64,000 nt of DNA from Chaetoderma sp. LZ-2023a (Eukaryota; Mollusca; Caudofoveata; Chaetodermatida; Chaetodermatidae), in the NCBI GenBank assembly GCA_034401795.1, contig CM067369.1, positions 186,427,742-186,491,741 of the forward strand, written 5' to 3'. Positions 23,000 through 35,392 of the stretch are shown in pieces. The position numbers and the translations under genes are program-made. Under the pieces are notes generated by a model. That model ran no database searches. It saw only the letters and a program-made list of their open reading frames with translations, and was not told the DNA's origin. Each line of letters begins with the position of its first letter. The first letter of the stretch is position 1.

Positions 23000-24363
23000 C
23001 CAACCACACCCTTTCTAATCTTCTAACGCGTTTCTGTTTACCGGTGGCCAAGTTGTTTTTAGAAGGAATGTCCTTTCCACTCGATTTTTCGGCCAGAGAC
23101 GAGCAAATCAGATTTTTCGGACAGCCTCAGTCTCAATTGGAAATTCTTTCTGTCTATCAGTAGTCATGTCAGAACCTAAACATAGATTTCAAGCCTGAAA
23201 AGCTAAGCCTACTGAAGTTATTGGAATAATTTCATAAATTATTATTTTTCTCTTTTGACTTATATATAATCATATGGGATATAAATGGGCGAATCTCTTT
23301 CGGAAATCAGTATAGGTACGAATGTAAATGCAATTTTCAGATTGAGATACACTGACCGCAGAAGGTTGCCCTTTGGATTCACATCTAAGACAGTCTGAAA
23401 TACAATACAACACAGAGCAACCAAAGACATTCGTATCTAGCGAGATCTCCTTCGATTCGAGATCGAGAAAAGTATCTCGTATGTATTGAGGAGCCATTGG
23501 CGTAGTGATTTCCACCAGAATATGGTGGTAGAGAGAATTGAAACTTAAAAGGACACGAGCGTTACTCTCCTCATACAAGACAATATTAATTCACGTAAAA
23601 CGAGATGACATAAAGCCTATAGTAGTCTGTATGACAAGTAGTTAACAGAAAAGTAGTCCCTCTGAATTCGTCGTAAAATTCAAATCTGTTGAACGTTTAT
23701 CACACACAAAATGAGATCAAGAATTTGCTGACGTTGCGTGGATATTGATATTACACGAACCACTGAGTGGATCAAGTCCATTTTAATATCTGTGTTAAGC
23801 TAGTGATACAGAGCTTAAGATGATACCAAAATCAACACGATCCATATTTTTCCTTTTACAGTCCACTACAGAGGTGGACTGGGTCGCGATATGTCTGTTC
23901 GCCGAAGTGGAGTCTGTGTAACAGTATAGTCGTTGTGATGACGTAATAAGATGGCCGGTCAATACATTAGAGGTGTATTCTAGAGGTGTCGGCCTCGCGC
24001 CCCGTACGCGCGCTCTCACGCACCACCGCCATTACCAGCATCACAGCCCTTACCACCGCCACCTTTGTGCCAATTCCCTGTCTACACTTCCTGCGGATAA
24101 ATGCAACAGAATCAAGGGAGATAACAATACAGAAAGTTATCGTCACTCACTATAGATAGTACGTGGTAAAATGCAGATATTTTGCTGATAATATGACCTG
24201 AGATTTGCCAGTATCTATTTCTATGAGAATGATGGCAAAGACCTCTCGTGGTTCGTTTATACATTCTCGGTACCTATTAATAAACGGTGATGTGAAAAGC
24301 TGCACTGCATGGTAGCCTACATTGGAACTCACGCCGAGCATAGCACGGCATCTCAACCTAATC
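23000..24363. other. Intronic, mostly unrecognised
   Basis: Contains the extra foldback arm at 23097-23163. A GC-richer patch (23960-24060) with several cc(a/t)ccgcc blocks shows no gene features. Confidence 0.4.
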
Positions 24364-24722
24364 CACCTTTCCAGAGTACCCACCCATCATATGACGTCAT
24401 AATGAACTGCGTGATGTGTACAATGACATCATAATGAATGACGTCGTGAATGACGTCGATAAGTACGTCACGAACGCATATTTGAAGACGGTCTATGCGT
24501 TGTTGTACAAATTGTTTGCTTTTACTATTTAATAAACATTCTGTTGAATATTTTGAAACTAATTTGACTGGGCGCTATTGCTGCCATAGGCAGCAACAGC
24601 GCCCAGTCAAATTAGTTACAAAATATTCAACAACTTCCCTGTATGATCAATCCCAACACGGCGAGGTGTGGGTGGAGCTTAGCTAGTGATGGGCGAGTCA
24701 TAGCTAAAATGGAAAGGTCAAT
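24364..24722 (+). mobile_element. Palindrome-centred MITE, family 1 (copy 7)
   Basis: Starts cacctttccagagtaccc, has tgacgtcat and several gacgtc(a/g) repeats, a nearly perfect hairpin at about 24542-24633, and ends aaaatggaaaggtcaatt. Same subfamily as 9197-9595. Confidence 0.85.

Positions 24723-25931
<1,209 letters not shown>

Positions 25932-25998
<67 letters not shown>
25932..25998 (+). repeat. (TAA)22 microsatellite at LINE 3' end
   Basis: About 22 TAA units. On the minus strand it reads (TTA)n and directly follows the 3' end of the CR1-like LINE, so it probably grew from the element's short repeated 3' tail. Confidence 0.9.
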
Positions 25999-25999
<1 letters not shown>

Positions 26000-26004
26000 T
26001 TCAT

Positions 26005-29000
26005 TAGAATCTATTTGTTTGTTTTATAAAGTTGCATATTCTTATGAACAGCGTTGTATTTATTACATCAGATAGTTCTTTTCTACCATTCAAAATGAGG
26101 TCGAGCCAAGCAATTGGCATTACTCCATTCACAAAGCTCAACAAATTACGGATTTTGGAGAGTAAAAAAAGTAGTGATAAGCAGTTTCTGTAACCAGACA
26201 CAGCGTACAATTTGGATCTTCCAATAAGTGGAAATGATGCAAATCACTGTTTAGTTGACCACATTTATTTCGCAATTTGCAATGGATAATATTTTCCTTT
26301 CTCTTGCCTTTTGAGTAATAAAAGGGAACCTTTTCAGGAGTATCCTGTTCGTTCGAAAATAACTTTTTCTTGAAAATTAAAATCGACGGAGATCTTCTAA
26401 TGCTTAAATCTAATTCATTCCATAGTTTAAGCACACTAGGTAGAAACGATTTCTTAAAGGTTTCGAGACGACACCTTGGAATTAAAAGGTTTTCCGGTTG
26501 CCTGAGCTCATAACGGGCATTGTCTCCGACTTTGTCGAGGAGAATATCAGTTATGAAGTCAGGACACTCGCCATTTGCAATTTTATAAAACATAATAAGC
26601 TTTTTTGTGCTTGCGACGAATGCGCAAAGACAACAGTCCGGTCTCGCTATACAGATTTATGAGTGGAGTGTACCACGGTAATCCAGTTATAATTCGCATA
26701 GCCTCATTTTGAATGGTTTCTAGTTTTTCAGCATCCCGGTCCAAGCACCCATCTCAGATCCCGCTGGCATATTCAAGTACGGGTCGCAAATACGCAGCAT
26801 AGATCTTGAATAAGGTATCTCTACTCAAGGTGTACTTCATTCGTCGCATAGCAGCTAAAATTTTAGAAGCCCTTTTTACTATTAAATCAATATGACTGGA
26901 CCATTTTAGATCCGCGGAAATTAATATACCTAGATACTTACAGTGTTGTATATTTTCTAACAAATTATCGTTTAAATAGAGATCTGGCTGTTGAAATGTA
27001 TTGGAGTTTGATATAGGTAAGCTCACTGTCTTAGATGCATTAAAAAGAACTAACCACTGGTTTGCCCAATCAGAGATTGTCTTTAAATCATTATTTAAGT
27101 TTATTTCAATTTCATTGCTAGAGCAGCCTATGCAGCATAACGCAGTGTCGTCGGCGTATGATCTAAGAATGCCTTCTATGTATTCCGAAATATCATTTAT
27201 ATATAGCAGGAACGAGAGGGGACCAAGTACAGACCCTTAAGGAACTCCAGCTTCAATTTGTTTAAATGACGACCTGTCCTCATTTACGACGACACATTGT
27301 CTTCTCATCGTAAGATAGTTTGTAAACCAAGAAAGTAGATTTCCGCCTATCCCATACTCCTGAAGTTTGAAAGTTAAACTTTTGTGCCATACTCTATCAA
27401 AAGCCTTCGAGATATCACAAAAAACGACACATTCAGATTTATGCTCATCGAGCCATTTTGACAGAGTATGGAACCGTTCAATCAGTTGAAAGACAGTATA
27501 TAATAGCCAGGACGAAAGCCAGACTGATACTTATACAAAAGATTGTGCCCAATAAGGAAATTATGAACGTGCTTAAAATTTATCCTTTCCATCACAGTAT
27601 CTACAGTACTCAGAAGCGAGATAGGGCGATAGTTTTCAGGCAAATTTATATCCCCTTTTTGAAAAGCGAGAAAACTGTGGCTGTTTTCCAAGCATTAGGA
27701 AATATGCTGCTTTCAAGTGGTTTGTTGAAAATCAAATGAAGTGGAAAGGCTATAGAATGCATCGTGTCTTTAAGCATTTTATGACTAATCGAGTCATCTC
27801 CAGATGCCTTTAGTTTAAGTGTTTTTATTATATCTGTTATTTCGTTTTCGTGAATTAATATATCAGATAATATGGCTTGTGTCCTTAAATGAAATCTTGG
27901 GAGGGAACTGCCTTTTTCATCTACATTTGAGATAGAAATAAAATAATCATTTAAAACAGTTGCCTTTTCAAAATCTGAATTTGCTAATTTCACGTCACCC
28001 TTGTCATCATAAACTAGAGGTGGAAGGTTGTCTATAGAATTTCCATTTATCAATTGTTTGACAAGTTTCCAATAGGGGTGAGGATTGTGAACAGACAGGT
28101 CTTCTAGCAAAATATCTGCAGATTCTAGAAAGTCACGTTTTGCTTTCTTTTTCATATTGTTGACCTTGTTTCTCTGCTTTTTAAACTTACTCCAGTCATA
28201 TTCTGTTTGAGCTTTGATAGCTTTTTCCTAATTTTATCTCTGAATTTAATTTCTCGTCTGAGTGCAGAACTAAACCAGGGTTTATCATTTGGCCTAATTG
28301 TTACTTCTCTGTTTGGAATACATTCATTTACCAGATCTATAAATATCGTGTTAAAGAGGTTACACATTTCGTCAGCGTCTCCGTAGGATGAGAATAATGC
28401 TGCCCAAGGAGTATTTGATAGCTCTCTATTTAGCTTGTTGAAATCTGCTCGTTTATAGCCAAACCTTTCTCTTGAATGTACGATTAATTTTTAAAGGTAT
28501 TTTTATTGCAGCATATGTCGCTGAATGGTCACTGTATTCCATGTATTCATGTAACACACCAGACTCTACTGTCTCGATATTTCCAGATAAAAGAATTGGA
28601 TTGAGTTTCGGGGTTCGGCGCGTAACTCGGGTTGGCTCATTTATTACAGAATTCATGTTGTACAAAATTATTATATCTGTTAAGCTGCGGAGGTTAGGAT
28701 CGAGTAAATCATCGTTTAGGTCTCCAACTACGACTAATGGAAGTGACGTATATATATATATCCCTTTCAAGAGCATTTGATAGGTTATCCCATGCTAACC
28801 GAGGTGCATTTGGCGGTCGATAAAAGACACCTAAAATTAGGGTAATATGTCCATACGAGATTTCAAGGAAAATATGCTCTAGGTCTTCAGTCTCCAGATC
28901 TAAACGCCTCTTATACTTCAGAATATTGGAGACATATATGGCTAATCATCCACCAAGGTTTTCATGTACTCGGTCCTTTTTAATAGCGCCATTGTAGTTG

Positions 29001-29340
29001 TCCAATTGTAGAGTTTCGTCCGACACTGCATTATCTAACTTAGTTTCACTAAAGCAAATAATATCGTATTCGGAAATCAAATCGTCAATTTTAGATAATT
29101 TGTTTCTAAGACCGTTGATATTCAAATGGAATACACCTAGAGTAGATGACTCGTTTGAGTCATTTAAAGGACCGGGATTGCTTTCAACATCACCACATTG
29201 TAGTAGTGTGATCTTTAGAATTGCACCTAGTATAAGATAAATAATAAGAGTAGAAGCAAAGATTGTTAGAATGAAAGATTTTAGATATTTCCAAATTATT
29301 AAATAGTTGTGACATTTTCAGGTGCCATCAATGTTCGGGC
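26005..29340 (-). mobile_element. CR1/L2-like LINE with 2A-like N terminus, decayed
   Basis: Minus-strand non-LTR retrotransposon. From 5' to 3': a hydrophobic leader and 2A-like GDVESNPGP (29.25-29.17 kb). An apurinic endonuclease with 'FHLNINGLRNKL', 'CFSETKLD', 'LGVFYRPPNAPR', 'VVVGDLNDDLLD' and 'YSDHSA' (29.14-28.5 kb). An RT with 'ENYRPISLLSTVD', 'YQSGFRPG', 'FCDISKAFDRVWH', 'GVP-stop-GSVLGPL' and 'SYADDTALC' (28.15-27.0 kb). A C-terminal 'YLGILISADLKWSSHI', 'AYLRPVLEYASGI' and a Cys/His end 'CTLC...H' (to about 26.17 kb). Breaks include an in-frame stop replacing Q in the PQG motif (near 27240), a stop after 'HENLGG' and several frameshifts. No separate ORF1 is visible upstream, so the 5' end is probably truncated. 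Confidence 0.85.
29166..29280 (-). other. 2A-like ribosome-skipping sequence with hydrophobic leader
   Basis: Minus-strand translation gives a hydrophobic stretch (…LIIYLILGAIL) followed by KITLLQCGDVESNPGP and then the endonuclease region. D-x-E-x-N-P-G-P is the signature of 2A/2A-like translational recoding peptides, known from some invertebrate CR1-like LINEs. The only nearby upstream ATG (about 29314) is one frame off, so the leader carries a frameshift. Confidence 0.8.
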
Positions 29341-29902
29341 ATAATATAGAAGCATTAAACAAACCGACTGAAACCCGATGTTGTATAATTGTATTACCCA
29401 TTATCTATGTACAAGCTAAAACGCATCCGTGCTTCAGTCGATTTGGGAAATGATAGCCTTATCAAAATCTTGGTCAAACATATATGTCTATATGTTTGCC
29501 AACTCATTATATTGTACTGTATACATACATTTATGAATATCTATCTGGTGAAGATAAGGAAGGCAAAAAGGTAGTAGGTAAAGAAATAGAAAAGAAAACT
29601 TAGATAGAAATAGATGCGAGCAAACAATAAAAGGACTGTTTTAGTTTGTGGGTCATTTTATGTCCTTTGTTGTTAGTGTTATCAGGTTGAGGTCATGAAT
29701 GTCGAAACTCCTGGCCAGATGACATATAATAGATTTGTGGCTGAGTGTGGTGTGTGAAGGGGGTGCGGTAAACATTGGAGTAACTGTACATTAAACACAT
29801 TATAACTGGCATACTGTATACGGCCCTAATGTCAAGGTTCCCCAGGGACATCTGCTTCTATTTACATAAGTGTGTTTGCTGATGATTAAAATACTTAGCA
29901 AT
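29341..29902. other. Intronic, nothing recognised
   Basis: AT-rich sequence with no repeat or coding signal I can support. Confidence 0.4.
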
Positions 29903-30050
29903 ATTAAAGATGCATATTCACACCAAACGCCCGAAAACTAAATTATCCAGACTGTACACTTCCAGAGGCTCAAAATGTTGGTACGCCTCTAAAAATATAC
30001 AACTCTAACAACTCTACTCCGAAACATTCTGGTGCGAAACATGCACCTTC
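29903..30050. mobile_element. TTAAAGGTGCAT-type MITE (copy 1)
   Basis: Ends ttaaagatgcatattcacac and tggtgcgaaacatgcacctt are inverted repeats. Relatives with the same ends lie at 34042-34253 and 40406-40762. Ends near TTAA hint at a TTAA target, but this is not proven. Confidence 0.6.
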
Positions 30051-30078
30051 AATTAAAACAGGCTGGACTATGTTTAAA

Positions 30079-30330
30079 CCGGAATTATAATTTCGATTGC
30101 CTCACTGCCGAACTCCGAAAGTGCATGGTAGGATTGCGAAATTGTTCGATAAATAACAATTATACGGAATGTTTACATATTGTAGGCCTGAGGCAGCACA
30201 TTGTATAAAATATGTTCGATAGATGAGATTAAAATTTCTTATAGGAATTTTAATTTCGATTTCCTCAAAGCCGAAATCCGAAAGCGCATGGAGTAAATGC
30301 GAAATTGTTCGATGATAAACAACTATACGC
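30079..30330 (+). repeat. Tandem duplication, 165-bp period
   Basis: 'aatttcgattgcctcactgc … gcgaaattgttcgataa' at 30086-30150 recurs as 'aatttcgatttcctcaaagc … gcgaaattgttcgatga' at 30251-30316. A further weak partial unit starts near 30540 (gaggcagctcattgtgtaca). About 200 bp of GC-richer sequence (30330-30530) interrupts the array. Confidence 0.7.
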
Positions 30331-30653
30331 GTGCGGCAGTCGAAACAACGACCCGACGACCAGCACCTAGCACCACCGCACCAGACGAGACCACCCGTCC
30401 AGCTCGGCAGATCATGTGCCGAGCTGCCCGAGTGGTTCCGTCCGCATGCGGGTCGCAGCTCCGACTCCTGCCCACATCAAAATAGCGTAACATCGCAACC
30501 ATCTGTCTAAGTCAACAACTGTAAGGGAAGATTTCATATTGTGAGGCAGCTCATTGTGTACAACTGCCCATATTGTCGAAACCTTCGGAAATACAATGTG
30601 CCCATGTGGTCAATAGTATTTACTAATCGAATATTATGTTCTTAATACGGCAT
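30331..30653. other. GC-rich insert, nothing recognised
   Basis: Contains short gctcggcag / tgccgagc inverted repeats (about 30394-30425) and an A-box-like tgcccgagtgg, but no complete tRNA fold or B box at normal spacing. Confidence 0.4.
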
Positions 30654-30912
30654 AACCATTTAACGCCCATATCAGCCAAAAAACGGCTTCTACAGTGGTC
30701 TTGAGAAATGTAAGTTCTCAGATCAAGAGAAGACAGCCCCCGAAATTTCACCACTGGAATCCCCTAATCTCTACCTAAGCACCACGCACACTTCGGGTGT
30801 TGGTATCGATCGATTCCTGAACTGCCTGACTATCAATAGTCAATGGCGACAGCGACCAGTCAAATTAGTTTCAAAATTTTCAACAGCATGTTTATTATAT
30901 AGTAAAGACATG
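30654..30912 (-). mobile_element. MITE fragments (ACTGGAATGA family plus half family 1)
   Basis: 30654-30762 resembles the left part of the element at 62519 (atttaacgcccatatcagcc … caccactggaat). It is fused to a reverse half of family 1 (gtgttggtatcgatcgattc … tcaaattagtttcaaaattt … aacagcatgttta) ending near 30912. Confidence 0.6.
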
Positions 30913-31077
30913 CACCTTTCCCATATTGACGTCATTACACCTGGATTCCCCTAAATCGACGCTCAGAGCAAAACTGCTGGCTGGTATTCGCGCCAACAAG
31001 CAGCTGACCCGCATTGAGTTACTATTGCAGTAAAATACACCGCAATTTAACCCGTTCCTATGATAAACTACAATCAT
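30913..31077. other. Intronic spacer
   Basis: No recognisable feature. Confidence 0.4.
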
Positions 31078-31347
31078 TATATTATTTAAGCCATATATCA
31101 TTGGAAAGCGCGTTCAATTGCCAAAACATTAATGCATTGTTTTTTATATTTTTCTAAGGTCTTCACTCAGTTATTTGCGTATATAAAATACACGATTCGA
31201 CCTAGATTCATTGAATCAAGAGGACAATAGGGGATATTTTAAAATTGCCATCAACTGTATTAAATTTGACAAAACTATAAAACCTAATATAGAAAAGTAT
31301 AGGAAATTGGCTTAGCTTTCCAATGATGTATGACTTCAATAATATTA
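31078..31347. mobile_element. MITE with ~34-bp terminal inverted repeats
   Basis: The left end (tattatttaagccatatatc, attggaaagc) is mirrored on the right by gctttccaat and gatgtatgacttcaataata. The interior is AT-rich. About 270 bp. No second copy is seen in the window. Confidence 0.6.
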
Positions 31348-31521
31348 TGAACATAGCTTTTCATATAAACTGCTTAGATTGCGTTGGATCCGATTCCCAT
31401 AGCGGATGGCGATGCAGTAATGATGTTTGAGTGTCGGCTATCGCGCTAACCAGCCAGAAGTTGTATGTACGATGCACTGTGGGAAGGTATTTTCCTAAAA
31501 TACGCTAATGTGGGAAATGTC

Positions 31522-31602
31522 TATTCGTACAGCAACGCATAGTCCGTCATCAATTAAACGTTCGTGACGTCCTATGATTGATGGATAAAATGGAGTGGTC
31601 CA
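31522..31602 (-). mobile_element. Internally deleted MITE family 1 (copy 8)
   Basis: Retains 'tcgtacagcaacgcatagtc', 'cgttcgtgacgtcctatgat' and the terminus 'ggataaaatggagtggtcc'. The hairpin and the other end are missing. Confidence 0.65.
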
Positions 31603-32166
31603 TTATATTTAACCCTGATATCACAGAATGCGGCCGTTATTTTATTCAGCTTTCTTTTGTATGAGGACTAGTGCAACTTTGAAAACAATGTTGCTGTCAG
31701 TTTTCATCACAGATGTTTTCAATAGTACACAGTACCCTATTTTGATCAGATAAAATATCGCCTTTGTCGTTATGTTTGTACTATTTGGAGCGTGACCCGC
31801 CTGGTGGATTAGTAGCCCTCAGGGCAGGTCAAACGCAAAATAGTAGGCCTACTATAGGCCCCTACCTGAATGACGCCGGCTACTCTCCGGCTAGCGAGCG
31901 AACCTAAGTCATGTCTCCTATACACATATATATGGTTACGGGTAGAGTTTTCATTTCCAACTCGATCGTATTTAATATGTAATATATCTTGGCGATATAA
32001 ATTGCTTAGACTAACAATCAATAATACGACAATCGCCTTGCTCTATTCATTATGCATATGGAATACCAATACGAGTCCCAATTTATGATTGATTATCGGC
32101 TATGTAGTGATAGGGGCTTCATAGAAGTTCGCTAATTAAATTAACTCGTCTTGTACTTAGACTTAA
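31603..32166. other. Intronic, nothing recognised
   Basis: Short open frames on both strands (31809-32088) lack recognisable motifs. Confidence 0.4.
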
Positions 32167-32562
32167 TAGACCTTTTCAGTTTATCCATCCATCATATGAC
32201 GTCATAATCAACAACGTGACGTGTATGATGACGTAATAATCAATTACAGCATGAATGACTCAATTTAGTCCGTCTTAAATGCTAAATTTGTCAGATACGT
32301 GTATACGAATTATATGTCTTTACTATTTAATAAACATTCTGTTGAATATTTTGAAACTAATTTGACTGGGCGCTGTTACTACCATAGGCAGCAACAGCAC
32401 TCAGTCAAATTAGTTTCAAAATATTCAACAGCTTATATGTATAGTTTTCTGGAAATTGATAGTCAGGGAGTTCAGGGATCGATCGACCCCAACACAGGCG
32501 AGCTGTGGGTGGAGCTTAGCTAGAGATGGGCGGGGCATAGCTAAAACTGGCAAGGTCCATTA
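32167..32562 (+). mobile_element. Palindrome-centred MITE, family 1 (copy 9)
   Basis: A good representative copy. It starts agaccttttcagtttatcc and has tgacgtcat at 32197, further gtgacgtgta and atgacgtaat sites, and the central hairpin at 32338-32430. The right third has ggatcgatcgacc and ggtggagcttagctag. It ends aaaactggcaaggtcc. Confidence 0.85.
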
Positions 32563-32589
32563 CGTTGTAACTTGTAACACACAATGGGT

Positions 32590-33057
32590 GATCCGATCTG
32601 TGACGTCACAATCATTATTACGTTTAACTCAGTCATAAAAATTGGAAAATCCGCCAAGAAGTGTACGAATTGTATGTCACCGATGAGTTCTTCAATAAAG
32701 ATTCTGGTGAATATTTTGAAATTAATTTGACTGGGAGCTGTTGCTGCCATAGGCAGCAACACCACCCAGTCAAATTAGTTACAAAATATTCAATAGCTTT
32801 CCTGTAGGCTATAGGTACCTTAAAATTGGGATTCTGGTTATTCCGTTTGTTCAGTATATAAACCGATTCCAACACCCAGTTTCAGTTTCAGTTTCCTTTA
32901 TTCACTCAGGCTATTTAACAAACCTATAATTTACATATTGATGTATAATACACATATATATAGCATTTGAGGGAAAGGTTATTTATACTATTGTAACCCG
33001 TAACAGGTTGGTGGAGCTCAACTGGAAATGGGCGGTGCATAGCTAGAAATTAATTCC
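32590..33057 (+). mobile_element. Palindrome-centred MITE, family 2 (copy 2), with insert
   Basis: Starts near tgatccgatctgtgacgtca, has a hairpin at about 32707-32795, and ends gctagaaattaattccc. About 125 bp at roughly 32877-33000 (cagtttcagtttcctttatt … ttgtaacccgtaacagg) interrupts the normal sequence before 'gtggagctcaactgg'. Confidence 0.7.
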
Positions 33058-33102
33058 CCTCCCCCCCCCCCCCCCCCGACACCGCCCCCCCCCCACCAGT
33101 TT
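33058..33102 (+). repeat. C-rich homopolymer tract
   Basis: ctcccccccccccccccccc-type run followed by a second C run at 33085-33095. Confidence 0.9.
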
Positions 33103-34041
33103 CTGAGTATTGAGGTGTAAAAGGTATTTTATAACTATTTTATAACAAACGCGAACTGAAGTCAACCAGAAATTTTTAGAACATGTATGCCGTTGGCTAT
33201 TTTACTCGGAGAATTAATCCATTTCAAATTTCTTCAACTAACGAACTGACAACGATTGCTACGAGTAGGCAAATAGTTAATGATCGTCTCCCTTGATAGT
33301 TAGCTTAGGAGATGTGAATCCAACTACTGTGAGGTTGGATGAACAATGCTTGAGAAGAAAATTGTGAAGTTGTTTGAATCCAAAATGCTAATAAAAAAAA
33401 CATTTGCACAAAACAAAAATAATGATATCAAGAAAGCAGCAATGTTATCCACACCAGACAAATACTATGCAGCGTTGCGAAAGTACAGCATTTGCCAGTT
33501 TCACGATTTTCACGAACAAGTCCTTCCTTCCTCTTTACAAAAGATATATTTCGGCGAACATCTCTTAAATCAGATATTACACGAGAAATTGACAAGAATC
33601 TTAGAGCACTGCCCCTTTTGTTGTTGTCCGTGTTGACGAATCCAATTTGATAATGACAGATTTATGTAAGATGGTATTGAATGATTTAACGCTGAGCACT
33701 TGACGTGACTTCGTGCATAAATTGTGAAATACATTCAGGGACTTATCACGAGATTGCAAAATGACAGACACAAGAGTATAATAAAATTTCGTCTTCACCC
33801 AAATGCATTTAAAATGAGCAAGTCAATGAATAAACCACCCCGGGCGAAAATTATATCACTGTGTAAATTCATACTGAGTATTTTTAGATTATTTAAATGA
33901 TCTCAAGTGTTTAGCAATACATGTATTATATTCTAGGGTAACCAGCCGGCTACATCTGCCGGGTCTCCTTTTCCCGCCCTTTAACATGCAAAAATGTCTA
34001 TAAGGGGATCTGCGTGTAGACATGAAAAACAAACATACATG
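33103..34041. other. Intronic, one open frame of unknown meaning
   Basis: A + strand frame at 33346-33636 (96 codons) is Lys-rich at its start and ends in a Cys run (CPFCCCPC). It has no recognised domain, splice context or conserved partner here, so I do not call it a gene. Confidence 0.4.
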
Positions 34042-34253
34042 GATCGATGCATATTCACACCAGAATGCATGAAAATAAAATTGTTAAAATTGTAATCTTT
34101 TATTTTTTAAGTTGCGAAATTGAAATAGAGGCTCGTGCTTTATTAAGATTTATTTCGTTTCATTACATATATGCTCACAGTTTAAGCCTTTAAAAGTATA
34201 TAATTTAAATGATTTTATTTTCAGTAATTTTTCTGTGAATATGTACCTTTAAA
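34042..34253. mobile_element. TTAAAGGTGCAT-type MITE (copy 2)
   Basis: Left gatgcatattcacaccagaa, right ctgtgaatatgtaccttta. The interior shares 'tttatttcgtttcattacat' and 'gcttagg/aagcctttaaaag' blocks with the copy at 40406. Confidence 0.6.
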
Positions 34254-34740
34254 TTAGAGAAACTACTGTTTGTTGAATACTATGTTGTTTGATGGAATAA
34301 TGATAATAAGTATTATACATTAATAATATAACATTGTACATTTTATATATACTTTTTCTCTGTAACTCTGTAGAGGTTTTTCGAATAAACTAAACTATAA
34401 AATAAAATAAACTCTTCCTTGACAAGAATAAGCTTTGAGCAGCATAGGTTGCTATTTTGGTGTAAGCTCTATTTAGCCACATAACTAAAACCGTGTTCTC
34501 GCTAAAGACTTAAAGCGATGCTAATCTCATCACAAATGTTGTATTGCACCGATAGAATATGGTTTATAGATTCCATATCATTCATAACCTGTCACATTTT
34601 CTGATCTGTATCGCAATTATCTGTTTTGTAATATCGAGTAAATGTTGAACAGCGATCGACACCATTTGGTCTCCTCAAGCTTTTGTGTGTGATGTCATGT
34701 AAGCTCCAATGCATCACATTCTTTATTATGTAATGCTCAT
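34254..34740. other. AT-rich intron, nothing recognised
   Basis: No feature beyond low-complexity AT stretches. Confidence 0.4.
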
Positions 34741-34835
34741 CCAATTGAATATTTTGAAACTAATTTAACTGGAAGTTGTTTCTGCCTATGGCAGCAACAA
34801 CTTCCAAGCAAATTGGTTTCAAAATAGTCAACAGC
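34741..34835. repeat. Solitary family-1 type hairpin
   Basis: Arms tattttgaaactaatttaac and its inverted partner flank gttgtttctgcc / ggcagcaacaac. The outer parts of the MITE are missing. Confidence 0.75.
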
Positions 34836-35279
34836 TTACCTGTAGGATTGCTTTTATACCGCATTACCAAACTATAGCTAGCGCCTCTGTGACTGAGCGC
34901 ATATACCGAGGCAGACACGTTAGGGTTTTTCTGATTGGTTGAAAAGTAAATCATGACAGCCATCATAGGGTGTAGAAATGTACCAACATTTAACTACTAA
35001 ATCCTGAATATCTTTCCTTAGCGGCGTGATAAAACGCTTAAAATTCCCTGCATAGTTTATGACCGGCGTGTTAGATCACCTGAATAGCTATCAAGAGATG
35101 GAATTAGGTATCGTTTAAATCGGGAATAACTCAATACCTCAGTATGGCGTTACGCCAGTTAAGTCTCTAGTGAGAGCACGACCTTAATTTAATGAGTTAT
35201 AGATATGGCCTATAGAAGCTACTATCTCTTTAATTGTCTGTCCGCTGAATTTCTGCAGAATACGTTTTCCATGGAGTTG

Positions 35280-35392
35280 AACTCTGGATATGCTGAATAT
35301 TTTGAAAATAATTTGACTGAAAGATGTCGGAGGCTAAGCCGGTAACAACTTTCAGTCGAATTGTTTTCAAAATATTCAACACATCCAGAGTT
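35280..35392. mobile_element. Hairpin-only MITE, family 3 (copy 1)
   Basis: A foldback element of about 113 bp: aactctggatatgctgaata at the left and aatattcaacacatccagag near the right, so the palindrome extends to its tips. Relatives at 59409-59522 (gctgggcctgctgaatattt) and 61400-61496. Confidence 0.75.

Noticed and set aside
30390..30480. tRNA or tRNA-derived SINE
   Set aside because: An A-box-like tgcccgagtgg is present, but the B-box-like element is poor and too close, and no cloverleaf can be drawn.
30297..30485. Thr/Pro-rich secreted peptide
   Set aside because: A 62-codon frame in a GC-rich patch with no signal peptide, splice context or conserved partner.
32167..32562. CRISPR-like array because of repeated palindromes
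   Set aside because: Repeats are dispersed transposons with large unequal spacing in animal DNA. There are no regular spacers or cas genes.
33346..33636. Small Lys/Cys protein gene
   Set aside because: Single unsupported 96-codon frame in AT-rich intron, with no recognisable domain.
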